Origin: Polychytrium aggregatum
Taxonomy: Eukaryota; Chytridiomycota; Chytridiomycetes; Polychytriales
Reading direction: 5' to 3'
Length of the DNA: 64,000 bases
Assembly: GCF_025602895.1 (NCBI RefSeq)
Contig: NW_026516300.1
Location: forward strand, 114,050-178,049
The notes beneath the pieces were generated by a model. It had not been told where the DNA came from, made no database searches, and saw nothing but the letters and a program-made list of their open reading frames with translations. A program made the position numbers and the translations under genes. This document shows, in pieces, positions 22,954 to 34,600 of this stretch; position 1 is the stretch's first letter, and every line of letters starts with the position of its first letter.

Positions 22954-24765
22954 ATGGACTTTGACAGCGACTTTATGGCAACCTGCCCAATGGTAGAAAA
23001 TCGGGTCAAGGCCATATTCAACGGAATCATGTCCGCCGGTCTGTTTGTGTCATATCTGCCTCAGGTACTCAGCAGCCCACACAGAGTCCTGGTCCTGCTC
23101 CTGTGACCCATGAGCTTCATTGTCGTGCCGTCCGACGTATCCTTACTATCCTTACACAGCCCAGCATCCCCTCTCGGTTCTTGCCTCTGTGGTTCCCCGC
23201 TTCGTAGTAGTTGGGGCATGTGCCTCACTCGCCAGCTTGCGTTGCTGGGCCCAGTCCTCACCCGTTCCGATGGTGTCTGTTTCCAGTTTGTCAAAATCCT
23301 CCGCACAAAGTCTTGCGATGGCATCTCCCTGTGGTCCATCAATCTTGGCTGCATTGGCGCTGTGGCGGCAATGTCGAACATCTTCTTGTTTGAGTTTCGG
23401 TTGCTCCGGTGCTGCTATGGCCCAGTAAGTTGATCTCGGAAACCGGCTATGCTTTCTTTAGCGTTGATGTTGGCTCGTGCGGGACACTCGAGAAAGTCGG
23501 TCGATGGCGGCCATTTCGATCGGCATTCGAGCTATAGGATGTCGGTTTAATGCGGCGTCACCGAGCCCACAAGCCAGATCAAGCTGACCTGGCTACTTCC
23601 ATGACACTCTCTACTCCCTTCCCAGTGGACAACTTCTATGTGTGTTGAAAATTCGCTCTCGCTCGTTCAGAATGTCATAGGCTGGATGTGCATCGTTACT
23701 GTGTACGTACTCGATACTTCCGCAACAGACCCATCACCATGAACAGGTGGTGCCGCTGTCTCCTGTATTCCAAGTGCTGACATCCTTGCTCGCTTGTCTC
23801 CCTAACTCGACCATCGGGGGCGGGGAACATCCAGCTTTATTCTCTACTTTGTCTTCCCGCCGGTACGCCAAAACGGAGGCCAAGTCCAGGACCGGGATCC
23901 GGCGGGCAAGTTGAATGAGGCCAAGCGCGGGGTCGCCTCCTTCCTGTCGTTCTCCAAAAGAGCAGCCACCACAAGCAACACCTTGGGCACCGTCCTCCAC
24001 CTCGGATTCACCTTTGTTGGCATCGTTCTGTCGGTGATTCTGCTGGCGACACAATCTTGGGATGGCGCAAACTCCCTCGGCAACACCATGGGTATCATTT
24101 GTTTGGCCACGACCTTCATTCAGTTCATACCGCAAATTATTGAGACATGGATGCTGAAGGTAAGTCGATGTACCCTTCATGGCCAGTGCACAGCCGTCGA
24201 TTTGCAGGCAATGGCGAGCGCTGGCGAATAATCGCGAGCGTATCATACTGATCTTGGGTTCTGGTTCACGTTTCATCCAGCGCGTCGGCTCGCTCAGCGT
24301 GACCACCAATCTGATGCACAGCTGGGGTGAGTACTTGCGCTGCCGTGATGCAGATCGGCACTCGTGCACTGATAAAGCTCCAACCTGGCGTGAGATCATT
24401 CTCCGGCACAGGGCAGTGCATATTGGCCACCTGGCATCGGACCTGGGATGAACATATCGTAAGTCGACTGACCACAGCGCTGTACCTGTCTCTGGATTTC
24501 CTCCCTTCAACCTCCACCCTTAGGCTCGTTCGTGGTAGCGTATCTGCAATATCTGCAGCCCTCGACCAACTGGACAACCTGGGTTCCGTATGTGGCAACG
24601 GGCACCTTCCAGATCACCATTGTACTGCTGTGCGTGTACTTTATGGTCAAGGAATGGCGAGCAAAGAGGACCAGGACAAGGACTGAGGATGGCGAGAGGG
24701 ATGATGATATTGTTCACTTGCCCCACGAAGAATCCAAGTCAAAGTCGTCCGAGTCGTTGCCTTGA
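22954..24765 (+). CDS. PQ-loop repeat membrane protein (lysosomal/vacuolar transporter type)
   Basis: Six exons (22954-23064, 23287-23424, 23626-23702, 23835-24159, 24281-24326, 24524-24765) join in phase to 312 residues. The two PQ motifs are seen: SYLPQ followed by KILRTKSCDGISLW in exons 1-2, and FIPQIIETW in exon 4 followed by RVGSLSV. The hydrophobic segments add up to about seven membrane helices. Family members export amino acids or cystine from vacuoles or lysosomes, or act in related roles. The loop between helices 3 and 4 (QVQDRDPAGKLNEAKRG) is charged. The C-terminal tail is acidic then Lys/Ser-rich and probably cytosolic. The substrate cannot be predicted. Confidence 0.85.
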
Positions 24766-24833
24766 ACGATACCATCAGGAGAGAGGCTCAATGTGTGTGA
24801 GTGCGAGTAATTGTGTTGGTGGGTGCATCCATT

Positions 24834-24897
24834 CTGTCGTTCCATGTCGTTCCATGTCGTTCCATGTCGTTCTATGTCGTTCAATGTCGTTCTATAT
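24834..24897. repeat. 10-bp tandem repeat (ttccatgtcg)
   Basis: About six units with c/t/a variation at one position, in the 3' flank of the PQ-loop gene. Confidence 0.88.
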
Positions 24898-25032
24898 TCA
24901 TGCACACCTACTTGTGCATTATCTACATTAATTTCGGATTCTATGATTGCACTACTAAAGAGCCTCATGAGAAAATAAACGGCCAGCATCATCCAAAACC
25001 ATCAGCACTTCCAAACTCGTCAGAGCGGTACT

Positions 25033-26466
25033 TTATTGACAGAGAGTAAACCAACTCCTGTTCGCAAACACAGACACCATGTCGTCCCATTCTACTTGGA
25101 CAACCACTCGAAACGGCCTCCACCGGAGCTGTGCGCCGTTTACACATAGAGTGTAGGATGTGCTGGCCAGACCGTGACCAAGCGCTTGACATTGGATTTG
25201 TCGAGGCTCAGATGTCGGTAAACTCTCATCGATGGTCGTCTGGGCTGGCCTTTGCCGTTGGCTGGCCAGTAATACAGGGCTTTCGAGCCACTCCCCCATC
25301 TTGTTCTTCATTGATTCGGAACCAGGGCTTGCCGGAGTCTTACTGTCCTCCTGCCGGCCGCCTTGGCTGGTGATGTTCTTGAATAGTGTCTGGGGTTCTT
25401 CGAGCTTCCACTCTACCGACGCCAGTCTCGACTCGATACCCGTGGGGATGCCGATCTTGTCCGGGATGTCGTCCTTCAGGAATGCGCCAAGGGAGACGCC
25501 TGCTGCAATGTCGACGACTCGGACGTTGTCTTGCATAGCGCATATCTGGCAACCGATGATGTCTTGCGTCTGGATCATGTCCCGGACAATGGCCCGGAGC
25601 CTCTCATCCAGCGGGCTGGGCGAGCACAGCGACGGCCGCGACAGGTTTGCGTAAAGCGCCGTCTCAGAGTCCAGCTTCATTTCGATGTGGCGCTTCGCAA
25701 ACGGAACCATGATGTCCATGTAGTTTTGATTCGAGTCCATTGTAATGGACAGTCCTCGAAGGAGCTGGATGACCCTGGCGAAAAACACCATCACGCCAGG
25801 AAAGGCTTGCAGGCCGAGGTTCTGATGGCGCCTCCTTCTGCGTCGCCGCTTGAGCTTCCATGAAGAACCAAACCGCTTCTTGGCCTTCTTTCCGTTTGGA
25901 ATAAGACTCTCACGCGAGCTTTGATTTTGAAGCTCGTGGACGTCCGCGCTTTCTTGTGTAGGACGCTTTCGGTATCGTGGCTTCGGAGACTCAGTCGCCC
26001 AGCCATTGTCGTCTGAATTGCGGAAGATGTACTAGATGCAGGGATTGGGTTAGCAGGCGTATGCTATGAAACTGGTGATGAGCGTGCGCTGTGAAACAGT
26101 GAAAGTATCGCCAAGCCAGAGTGCCCGTTGCGCAGAGCCATATTGCGGATACCTACTCGGACAGCCTCCATGGCGCCTTCCGGATCGTCGATCGAGAAAC
26201 GGAACCCCAGTTCTTGCAGACCAGAGAGCAGGCTTGAAAAGTCCATATTTCCGGCCGAAAGGAGAATTCGAGATAAAGCCATGACCTCCTTCTCTGTCGC
26301 TCGCTGTTGAGGGGGGGAGAAAGAGGGTTACAAAAGAGTCAAACACTTTGTCGATAAAGTATTGCGACTCTGTCGAAGCTGGTGCCGAGCAGCTTGCCTT
26401 GGTCAAACCAAAGTCTAGCAGAGTAGGGACATAGCGCCCGTCGACTTGTGTGACGAGAAAATTGTC
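25033..26466 (-). pseudogene. ABC1/ADCK kinase-beta-lactamase fusion, truncated and internally deleted
   Basis: Minus-strand exons 26466-26398, 26303-26153 and 26012-25033 join in phase. They start at the catalytic-loop end of an ABC1 (UbiB/ADCK) atypical kinase: DNFLV, then DFGLTK, the metal-binding DFG. They continue through ARVIQLLRGLSITM and VPFAKRHI, typical of the ABC1 C-terminus, into a beta-lactamase-like segment (IGCQICAMQDN...DIAAG) known from ABC1-beta-lactamase fusions. The beta-lactamase part jumps directly from AAGVSLG to FLKDDIPDKIGIPTG, so the Ser-x-x-Lys catalytic segment is missing. The N-terminal half of the kinase (Ala-rich loop, KxGQ) is absent, because the next gene starts only about 470 bp upstream. 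The intron 26304-26397 would be GC-AG. This is either a decayed gene or one with an undetected 5' part. Confidence 0.6.
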
Positions 26467-26938
26467 CTGGAAAACCCAGCATGGGTGAGTGTCGTGAACA
26501 GGGGTTGCTCATGTGCGATGCAAGGTTCAGGGACGACGGTACTCGGCTGCTGCATCATACCGGATGTGGGTCTGGACAGAGTCAGGTGGTGAGAGGAACC
26601 AGTATGATAGAAAAGGGACCAAGCGACAGCATGGATGGCTGTGAGCGACAGGCAGCACACCACGCGAGTATGCATTCGAGGGAATTGGAGCGACGGGGCT
26701 GTTCCGACAAACGGGGAGTCGAACGTGAGCCGCACACAAGAGGGTGACGGTGACACAGGATCGAGACCAGGTGCGACATTGGTGCAACGTTCTGTGGTAC
26801 AGCGAATTCTGGCCAATCACATCGCGCGGCCTGCCACAGCACAGCCACATCCCCCCTGCCTTTCGCCATTCTGCTCCATTTCCTCCTCGCCACCACTCCT
26901 CTTCCTGCCAAGTTGCATATCGCCAGCCGAATCGCCTC

Positions 26939-28118
26939 ATGTCGAAACAGCCAAGAGCAATATTCGTGGCTCGTCTCCTCTGCTTTGTGGCCGCGACGGG
27001 CTACTCAATGGCCTTGCCCGTCGCCCATGGACTCGAGAAGCGGCAAACCAGCTCCAGTGACATCTGGCCATCCCCTATCACATTGTTTTGGGGAGGTTTC
27101 TGTCTCATTACCTTCTTCATATTGCTCGCGCGCTCTTGCACAGGCCCAAATCAAAACACATCTTCCGGCTTGACTGGCTCCTCCGTCACAGGAGGCGATA
27201 TCCTGAACGAATCCAGCAGCATTGCCAGAGAGTTTCAGCGCACCAAGCCGCCGCCCACAAACGAGCTCCCGACACCCGCCCAGCGAGCCCAGATCGAGCA
27301 GGAGAGCATCATCGACTCGTACAAGTTTGTTCCATCCGCCAGCTACGGAGGCGTCGCCACCGACGGCAATCTCGTCGTCCGGTTTACGACGCAAGCTCTC
27401 ACCCGCTCGTGTCTCAGCAAGCATCCGCTGATTCCACCTCCGGGCCAGCCGCTGTGCTATTTCGAGGCAGAGATTGTCTCCCCACAAACCCTCTTGGACA
27501 GCGTCCAGGTTTCGATCGGTCTTGCAACCAATCCGTATCCGCCCATGAGACATGTCGGCGTGGACAAGTTCTCGGTCGGGCTCACAAGGTAAGCGATTGA
27601 CCAAGGCGATTGCACTCACCCCGCTTCGAGGATCGCCCGTTGTCTGGCCCCCGCATGCCACATTGCCGCTGCTCTGACCGCTCACTGCAATCCGATACCG
27701 CAGGAATGGCCAAGCATTGATCGATGGTGTTGCTGTTGGAGGCGACTTGGGCAGCTACACCCTCAACTCGGTGGTCGGCTGCGGATACTATCCAGAGTCT
27801 GGCCAAGGTGAGTGCGAGCAAATGGGTTGGCAGCAAGCGATGTGGAATCATAGTGACTCTGGTGTGTTGAACCCTGCTTGTCGATGCTGCGCTGCTGACG
27901 CAAAGACGCCTGCAACAGTCTTTTTCACGCTCAATGGCCAGTTGATTGCCCAATATTCCTGCCACAAGCGGGCTTACCATGCGGCTGTGTCGGCCAGTTC
28001 CCAGTGCAGAATCCGAGTCAATCTCGGGCTTGATGAGTTCCTCTACAGCCACAGCGCCGGTTTGCAACGAACGGACACTGAGGAACTGCCAAGTTACGAG
28101 GTGGCCGTGTCCTCGTAG
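26939..28118 (+). CDS. SPRY-domain single-pass membrane protein (Ssh4/Ear1-like)
   Basis: Three exons (26939-27588, 27704-27807, 27919-28118) join in phase to 317 residues. There is an N-terminal hydrophobic start (MSKQPRAIFVARLLCF), then one strong membrane segment (ITLFWGGFCLITFFILLA). After a proline-rich linker comes an SPRY domain with CYFEAEIVS, IGLATNPYPPMRHVG, GCGYYPESG and VFFTLNG motifs. This is the arrangement of the yeast Rsp5 ubiquitin-ligase adaptors Ssh4 and Ear1, which act in endosomal sorting of membrane proteins. A C-terminal LPSY matches the LPxY/PPxY type of WW-domain ligand, supporting that role. The start at 26939 was chosen because it begins the hydrophobic leader; the frame is open further upstream without motif. 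Confidence 0.8.
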
Positions 28119-28739
28119 CGGCCCAGAGCGCATCGGCCGACTCGCTCAGCGAGCACCGAGCCTTACTGGATATCCACTGCCTACTATTGAAATACGTTTC
28201 CTCTACAATTGCTCTACTATTCGTCTATGATCGCTTTTCGGTGCCCCGTCCTCTCATCCTCTATGTATTCCTCGCTGAACCTCCTGGTGTGCCAACGTGC
28301 TTTTGTAATCATATTTCGAGTGAACGATGTGATCCCAAGTTGCGTTCTGTGCCTGTCTCAGTGTCGATCAGGCATGCGCATCATCAGATTGGGTGCCGAG
28401 AGCCGTGTGGCGAAAGTGATCCGGATCGTGCAAGTACATTCAGCCAAACATGGTTCAGATCGAGAGCTGAGTATCAAGAAACCGTGTCGGAGCTGCGCTA
28501 TCGGTTGACACAAATCGTCATTGATGGGATAGCATCATTTTATATATTTCGATATGTCGGATATCAGGTACAAGGCTTCCGAAAGCTATCGGCTCATCAC
28601 TACCACAAGGCAGGCTCACAGGAACCTGGCTCTTGGGTGTTTGGTATGAGTACGGAGGGCGAGGGTAGTTTCGCTTTGTGTTCTCACTGACTTGTGCCCA
28701 CATGGTTGTCAGGGGTCACCATCCAAGAGAAGCCTGGGA
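28119..28739. other. Convergent 3' spacer
   Basis: Lies between the 3' ends of the SPRY gene and the kinase-Sel1 gene. No coding exon, RNA gene or notable repeat was recognised. Confidence 0.5.
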
Positions 28740-30821
28740 TCAGAGTCTCTTGTTCAAGTCTCCAAGGCTGTCGATTGCAGCATCATGACCCTGTTCAGCA
28801 GATTTACGGAACCAGTAGAGGGCGGTTCCAATGTTCTCGGTCACTCCGCAGCCTCTTCGGTAGCAGTAACCAAGATCGTTCTGCCCATATCGATTGCCCT
28901 GTTCAGCTGACTTGTGGAGCCACTCAACTGCCTTAGGAAGGTCCTGAGTAACTCCAAACCCACCGAGATAACTCACACCTACCCACCACTGTCCGTATGA
29001 ATTGCCCAAGTCTGCCGACTTGCCGAACCACTCTGCGGCCTTCGATCTGTCCTGCGATACTCCACCGCCGCAACAATAGCACATTCCAATCCAAAACTGA
29101 CTGTCGCTATGACCATCGTTGGCAAGCTCTTCGAATATGCGAGCGGCCTTGGTTCGGTCTTGCATGGTTCCGAATCCGTAGAGCAGACATACGGCCATAA
29201 GGTGTCTGCATAGCCAGTCTTGTTGTGATCCCAGCAGACAAAATTCGAAGAACTTCTGGGATGCAGTGGAATCTGAATTGGCGCCACTGAAGACAGCCAA
29301 GCAGTTGTCTTCACCGAGCCGGAAAGTGAACGATTTGTTATCCCGGATGATCTTGACGCCTTTTTGCACATCCTGGACAGTGCCACGACCAAGGTAGTAC
29401 ATCCACCCGACCATGTGGGTGGCGATGGACTTGATGACAGGGTCAGTTGACTTGGTGCTGACTTCCTGCCAGTGGCTGAATGCGTTGTTGTCGTTCTGGA
29501 CGACACCTTCGCCAGTGAGCTGGAGCCAGGCCAGCCGGAAGGACGCTTCGAGGTTGCCGCGGTCTGAGGCGGCCTTGCAGAGCTGGCCGGCGAGCTTCCA
29601 ATCTTGGTGGCGGGCAGGGAGACCCTCCGAGATCAAGTTGGCGGCATCGAGACAGGCATCAGGGTTGCCTTGCTTGGCGCGAGTCAAAAGAGAGTCAGGG
29701 AGACGGGTAGCCGAATTGATACCATCGAACTTGAGCTCGTCGTGTTGATCAGCCAGGGATGGTGGCTGACTGTTTATACTGAGAACGCTCAGCTGGCTGG
29801 CGACCTGGTCGATAGTAGAGAGTTCAATAGAGGAGGGTGCTGCAACAACGATTGGGGCGGGACAGTCGTATGGTTGGAGAGCGACAAGGATCTCGGCAAA
29901 AGAAGGACGGTCCGAGGGGCTCTGAGCCCAGCAGCGCTCGATGAGATCCCAGATATCATCGGGGATGCCATCGAAGCGTTTGGGGCGTTTCCCGCTGCAG
30001 ATCTGAAAACCAATCTGAAAGGGCTGCATGGGAGTATTGTCCTTGGTGATCCACACCTTGCCGTTATTGATAACTTCGTAGATGGTAACAGCAAAGGCAA
30101 AAACGTCGGTCAGCTTCGAGTTGCCTGCTGGCTCATCGCCATCGAGCATCTCGGGTGCCATGTAACCTTGAGTTCCCCCTTCGAAAGCGCTGGTCCTGGC
30201 ACGAGCCGCTGACTCAGAGGTGCGCTTGGTTCGGGAGAGGCCAAAATCGGTCAGAACCGCGTTGAAAGAGGAGTCCAAGAGAACATTGGCGGCTTTGAGG
30301 TCAGCATGGATGATGCTGTTTCCGTGGAGATACGCCACACCGGCAGCAACCTGGTAGAGCAGACGTAGTTTTTCCTCGGTGGACCGAGGGTTGTTTGGAT
30401 CCGAGACGTACTTGAGCAAGGTTCCGTTGGGCATGAACGGCGAGACCATGAAGGGGCGGATGAATTTACCCCTGGTGTCCTTGTCGCAGGCACCAAGGAG
30501 AGGGAGGATATACGGGTGGCTCAGGCGATGCCAGACTCCGATTTCACGGGCAAAGTACGTGAGGGCATCGTCATCGAAATGAGCATGGAGACGCTTCACA
30601 GCAACTTTAGAGCCATAGTAGAAAGCAGTAAAGACTTCGCCATAGCCACCGACCGCAACGTGTTCTTGGGACCAGTCGGTGACGGCGTCGTCAGGGATGA
30701 ACCAGGAAGGGCGCTCGGGAGCTGGACGGACTGTTGCTCTGCTGGTCATATTGCGGGACAGGAAAATGGTTTCTGACAAAGGGTGCCAGATAGAGACGGT
30801 GAAGGGGTATGAGCGTAGCAA
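28740..30821 (-). CDS. Tyrosine-kinase-like protein kinase with C-terminal Sel1 repeats
   Basis: Intronless minus-strand frame of 693 residues; the more likely start is the second Met (30749, MTSRATVRP), giving 669. Kinase motifs are present: GGYGEVF (glycine loop), VAVKRL (ATP lysine), HADLKAAN (catalytic loop, with Ala instead of Arg in HRD), DFGLSR (metal site), APEM and a DVFAFAVTIYE helix. A linker is followed by about six Sel1-like repeats (for example YGFGTMQDRTKAARIFEELA and YGQWWVGVSYLGGFGVTQDL). Sel1 repeats are helical adaptors for protein complexes. The C-terminal Sel1 block is closely related to the stand-alone Sel1 protein at 60160-61728. Substrates are unknown; a cytosolic signalling role is inferred. 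Confidence 0.88.
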   Translation of the reverse strand: MLRSYPFTVSIWHPLSETIFLSRNMTSRATVRPAPERPSWFIPDDAVTDWSQEHVAVGGYGEVFTAFYYGSKVAVKRLHAHFDDDALTYFAREIGVWHRLSHPYILPLLGACDKDTRGKFIRPFMVSPFMPNGTLLKYVSDPNNPRSTEEKLRLLYQVAAGVAYLHGNSIIHADLKAANVLLDSSFNAVLTDFGLSRTKRTSESAARARTSAFEGGTQGYMAPEMLDGDEPAGNSKLTDVFAFAVTIYEVINNGKVWITKDNTPMQPFQIGFQICSGKRPKRFDGIPDDIWDLIERCWAQSPSDRPSFAEILVALQPYDCPAPIVVAAPSSIELSTIDQVASQLSVLSINSQPPSLADQHDELKFDGINSATRLPDSLLTRAKQGNPDACLDAANLISEGLPARHQDWKLAGQLCKAASDRGNLEASFRLAWLQLTGEGVVQNDNNAFSHWQEVSTKSTDPVIKSIATHMVGWMYYLGRGTVQDVQKGVKIIRDNKSFTFRLGEDNCLAVFSGANSDSTASQKFFEFCLLGSQQDWLCRHLMAVCLLYGFGTMQDRTKAARIFEELANDGHSDSQFWIGMCYCCGGGVSQDRSKAAEWFGKSADLGNSYGQWWVGVSYLGGFGVTQDLPKAVEWLHKSAEQGNRYGQNDLGYCYRRGCGVTENIGTALYWFRKSAEQGHDAAIDSLGDLNKRL

Positions 30822-31698
30822 TGAAGCAAACGGAACAAACGAAGCAAAGGGAGAAAATGAAGAAAATAAACAAATGAAGAAAATAAAAAAATGGAACGGG
30901 CGAGGTGAGGGTGTGAGGCTAAAAAAAAAAATCTCTGGCTACTAAGCCACGTCGCCTGATACCATCATGTGGAAGGGGGGATATCCCAGGCACGCTACAC
31001 GACGCGTCCAAATCAGGTGGATGAAGGCAAAATTGCAGTTGATGACTCGTGTTTCAGATCGCTTTGTTTGGGTGTGCGCAGCATCAGTTTGATGATGAGT
31101 CAATAATCAACGCCGATTGTCTAAATGAGTGCTTTCCAGACGGTTCGAAATCAAATTGTTGCCAAATCTCTTGTCATTTTGCTATATCTGGCACAGAATG
31201 TTCAAAAGTCAAAGGCTGCGCCATCGTTACTCCTCAATTTCGGCACGCAAGTCATGGAAATCACATCCTTAATGGACAGATTTCGGTTTCGATGACAACA
31301 ACATATATAGCTGCAATTGTTAGAGCGACTCCGTTACTAGCGATTCTTCCTGATCAGTCCCGGTCGAGGTAGGAACTCGCTATGAAGGACCAAAGTGCAT
31401 AGCCACTTCTTGCAACAAATCTGTGTTGGTCGAGTTCCTTGCTTGATATGTATTGAGTGATATTCCAGCTCCAGCGTTTAAGGACTCATTCGAATACTCT
31501 GATGTCTGGCAAACCATCCATCACTGGGATCACCAAAGGAAGCAACAGACAGGAAAAGGAAACGGGAGACACGGCACATCTGGAAGAAAAGGTAGAGACG
31601 ACAGATCCAAATAGAACAAGAGACACGAAACACGGGATATTATCAAGATTATGAGGCATTCAGAGTCTCTAATCCACATCGCCGTCATGCATCGGACC
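30822..31698. other. AT-richer spacer
   Basis: No coding exon recognised. It holds an A-rich gaagaaaataaa stretch (30850-30935) upstream of the kinase gene, and about 700 bp of relatively AT-rich sequence before the 3' end of the reductase gene. Confidence 0.45.
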
Positions 31699-34600
31699 TT
31701 AGTTGCGGCCGGTGCGGGTGACCACGCTGGTCTCGGGATACTTGATCTTGAAGGACGAAGACGGGTCCAGGGGATCGTCCAAGAAGCGAACGTGGTGCAG
31801 ATAGTTGAGACACTTCTCGACGACCTCCTCCAGCGAGGGACACGGCGCCGGGTAGATCGAGCGGGTGTTGGCGTTGTCGATCTTGAAGGACATGTCCATC
31901 ATGATGTGCATGAGCGGGAACAGGGCGTTGCTCTCGACGGCGGGATGGGAGTGGAATGCCTCTTTGAACTGCTCGCGGGTCTCGAACAGGATCGGCCAGC
32001 CATGGTTCCTGACAATCTCAAACAGCCGGGTCTCAGTGAGGACACTGTGGCGAGTGAGTGAGTGAGTGAGTGAGTGAGTAATCAGAGTCGGGATCCACCA
32101 TCTACACCACATCGCACTTCACACCACATCACACATTCCTCACCTGTGCTCCGAGTCGCTGACGTGGAACACAAACTTGGACAGGGACTCCTCCGAGCCG
32201 GCAATCTCGGCAACCACCTTGGCAACATGGTCGACGGGATCCATGGTCATCGTGACAAGAGTGGCGTGCGAGGGAGCAACACCGAGTTGGATGCATCCCT
32301 TGACATATCGCCAGATGTAGTCATCAGAGTTGGACACTGGAGCAATGGAGGGTGTGAAGGTGTCAGTTGGTGTCAGTTGGTGGATGAGTACCACTTGACA
32401 ATCGAGACCATCGATTCATGGCCAGTTCATATGAGCGAATGAGGCATCTCCATCACATCACACCACACCACACTCGACTCACCTCCGTACTGGCTGTCGC
32501 CAGCAATGACGGCTGGGCGAATGATCGTCGCAGGTACTCCCCTCGATCGTGCCTTGTTGACCAGCTGCTCAGAGACCCACTTGGTCTGGCCATACCCGCC
32601 AGAGATGTTCCAGGCCGAGTAGATCGTCTCCTCGAGCGGCTTGTCTGCCTTCTTGGCCATCGGGATCGTGCCGATGGTCGAGATGTAGTGCAGCGGCTTC
32701 AGGTGGTGGGTTGTGGCCAGTCTCAGGGCCGTCGCCGTACTGAGGACGTTGGGTCCCCTGAGTCTGTCATAGTCAAACAGCCAGTGGACCTCGGCGCCGT
32801 TGTGGACAATTATGTCGGTCTCCTCGCTGATCTCCTTCCATCGCTCGTCCGAGAGTCCCCACTTGTTCTTCGACAGGTTGCCGCACAGTCCAACGAGTCG
32901 AGACTTGAGGCTGTGGTCAAGGAAGGCTCTCTGGCTCGGATCGAGGACCAACTTCTGAGCCGTGCTGATGATGCGCTCGACAGCCACCTGCTCGGTCGGG
33001 GCTCGGACCAGGCAGTTGATCTTGGCCCGAGGGAACTTGTGTGCCAGCTCAAAGACCAGGAAGGCACCGAGGAAGCCAGTGGCACCGGTCAGAACGATGC
33101 CGCGAGGGTCCTTGGGATAGACAAACGGAGGAAGACCCTCGGCCGTCACACTCGTATCGTCGAGCTTGGCGGCCTCGGCAGCCAGATGGACGGTCGGGGG
33201 AATCATCGGTCTGTCGTCGAGGATGTCGACAACCAACTGGGCGACATCAGTCGGTGTCATTCCGTTCGACAGGAGGATCAGAGGCGATATCTCGACATTG
33301 AACTCGTCCTTGATGGCGAGGGCCAGGCGGCCGACACTCAGCGAGTCAAAGCCGACGCCGCCGATGTAGTAGTTGCGGCCGTCGAGGGCGGGGTTGTCGA
33401 TGATCTGGCTGCCAAGTGTGGATATCTTGGCGGCAGTGCGGGACAGGGGAGTGTTGGCGAGTTTTAGGGGAGGGTACTCGACCGACTTGCCGTACTGATC
33501 GGCATCCTCGGCGATGCGCCTGAGCTTCTTGAGGTCGCGCTTGCCCGAGTCGTTGAAGGGAAACTCGTCGAGCTCGAAGCAGTTGTGGATCGGGAACTTG
33601 GCGACGTTTGTCAGCGCAAACATGTCCTCGGTCAGCTGCAGAAGCTCGGCAGGAGTGGGGTTGACCTCAGAGCCCCTTCTGCGGACAAAGAGCATCACGA
33701 TCTTCTTCTCGGAGGTCTGGATGAAGGCACAGTCCGAGATGATCTTGGACATGTTTTCGTTGGCCAGCTCCTCGAGGGCGTTGAGGTCAACATAGACGCC
33801 GTTGACCTTGATCTTCTGGTCGAATCTGGAGTGATGGTGTGGAGTGAGGGAGTGGATGGCGTGAGTACTCGGGATGCAGGAGTGGGATGTGTCCTCAGGG
33901 TACCGGATGTGCATTCGCCATCAATGAGATGCAACACCCGGCCATTGATCTCACCTTCCAACCACAGTGAACTGCTTCTCGCCAACCATCTCGACCCAGT
34001 CCATGGTGCAGACACGGGGCGAGCCATCCTCAAGGAAGCCGAACGAGGCGAGCTTGTCATTCGGATCGGCGTTGACAAAGTTGGGGTGGTTCTTGATGGG
34101 ATGATCCTTGTCGACGGCAAAGACGAGGATTCCTTCCTTGGTTTGGTGTTGGTCAACAATGTTGCCTTCCTCGTCAAAAAGGAGAGAACGGATATCAGGC
34201 TTCATCAGCTTGTAAACCAGTTTGCCTGTTTTCAGAATCTCGTTGGCTGGGAGGCGGCAAACGGAGGTTGCGCCAATGAGGAGCGACTGAGGTTCATAGT
34301 GGGGTGAGAAAATGGCTTTGATTCAAGTACTCCATATCAGCTTCGACTCGGCGCCTGTTACTTACTTCACTCGATCCATATACTATTCCCAATACAGCAT
34401 TTGGGAAGATACGTTTGGTGCCATTCACGGTACTTGGAGGCACCAACTCCGAGCCCAAGGCAATTGTCTTGGTTTTCTCCCACTTGATATCGGGATTCTG
34501 TGACTGGGCCACACTGATGATCACCTTCATGTAAGAAGGGGTCTGACGGCAGAGTTCAACAGGGCAGCATCGTGCGTTAGCATCCATATCGCGAACAACT

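Noticed and set aside
26480-26938. An 11-nt microexon encoding DPHP to extend the ABC1 kinase
   Set aside because: acccacatccg before a gtatga donor could give DPHP, but no upstream exon with kinase motifs exists to join it, so it was left out.
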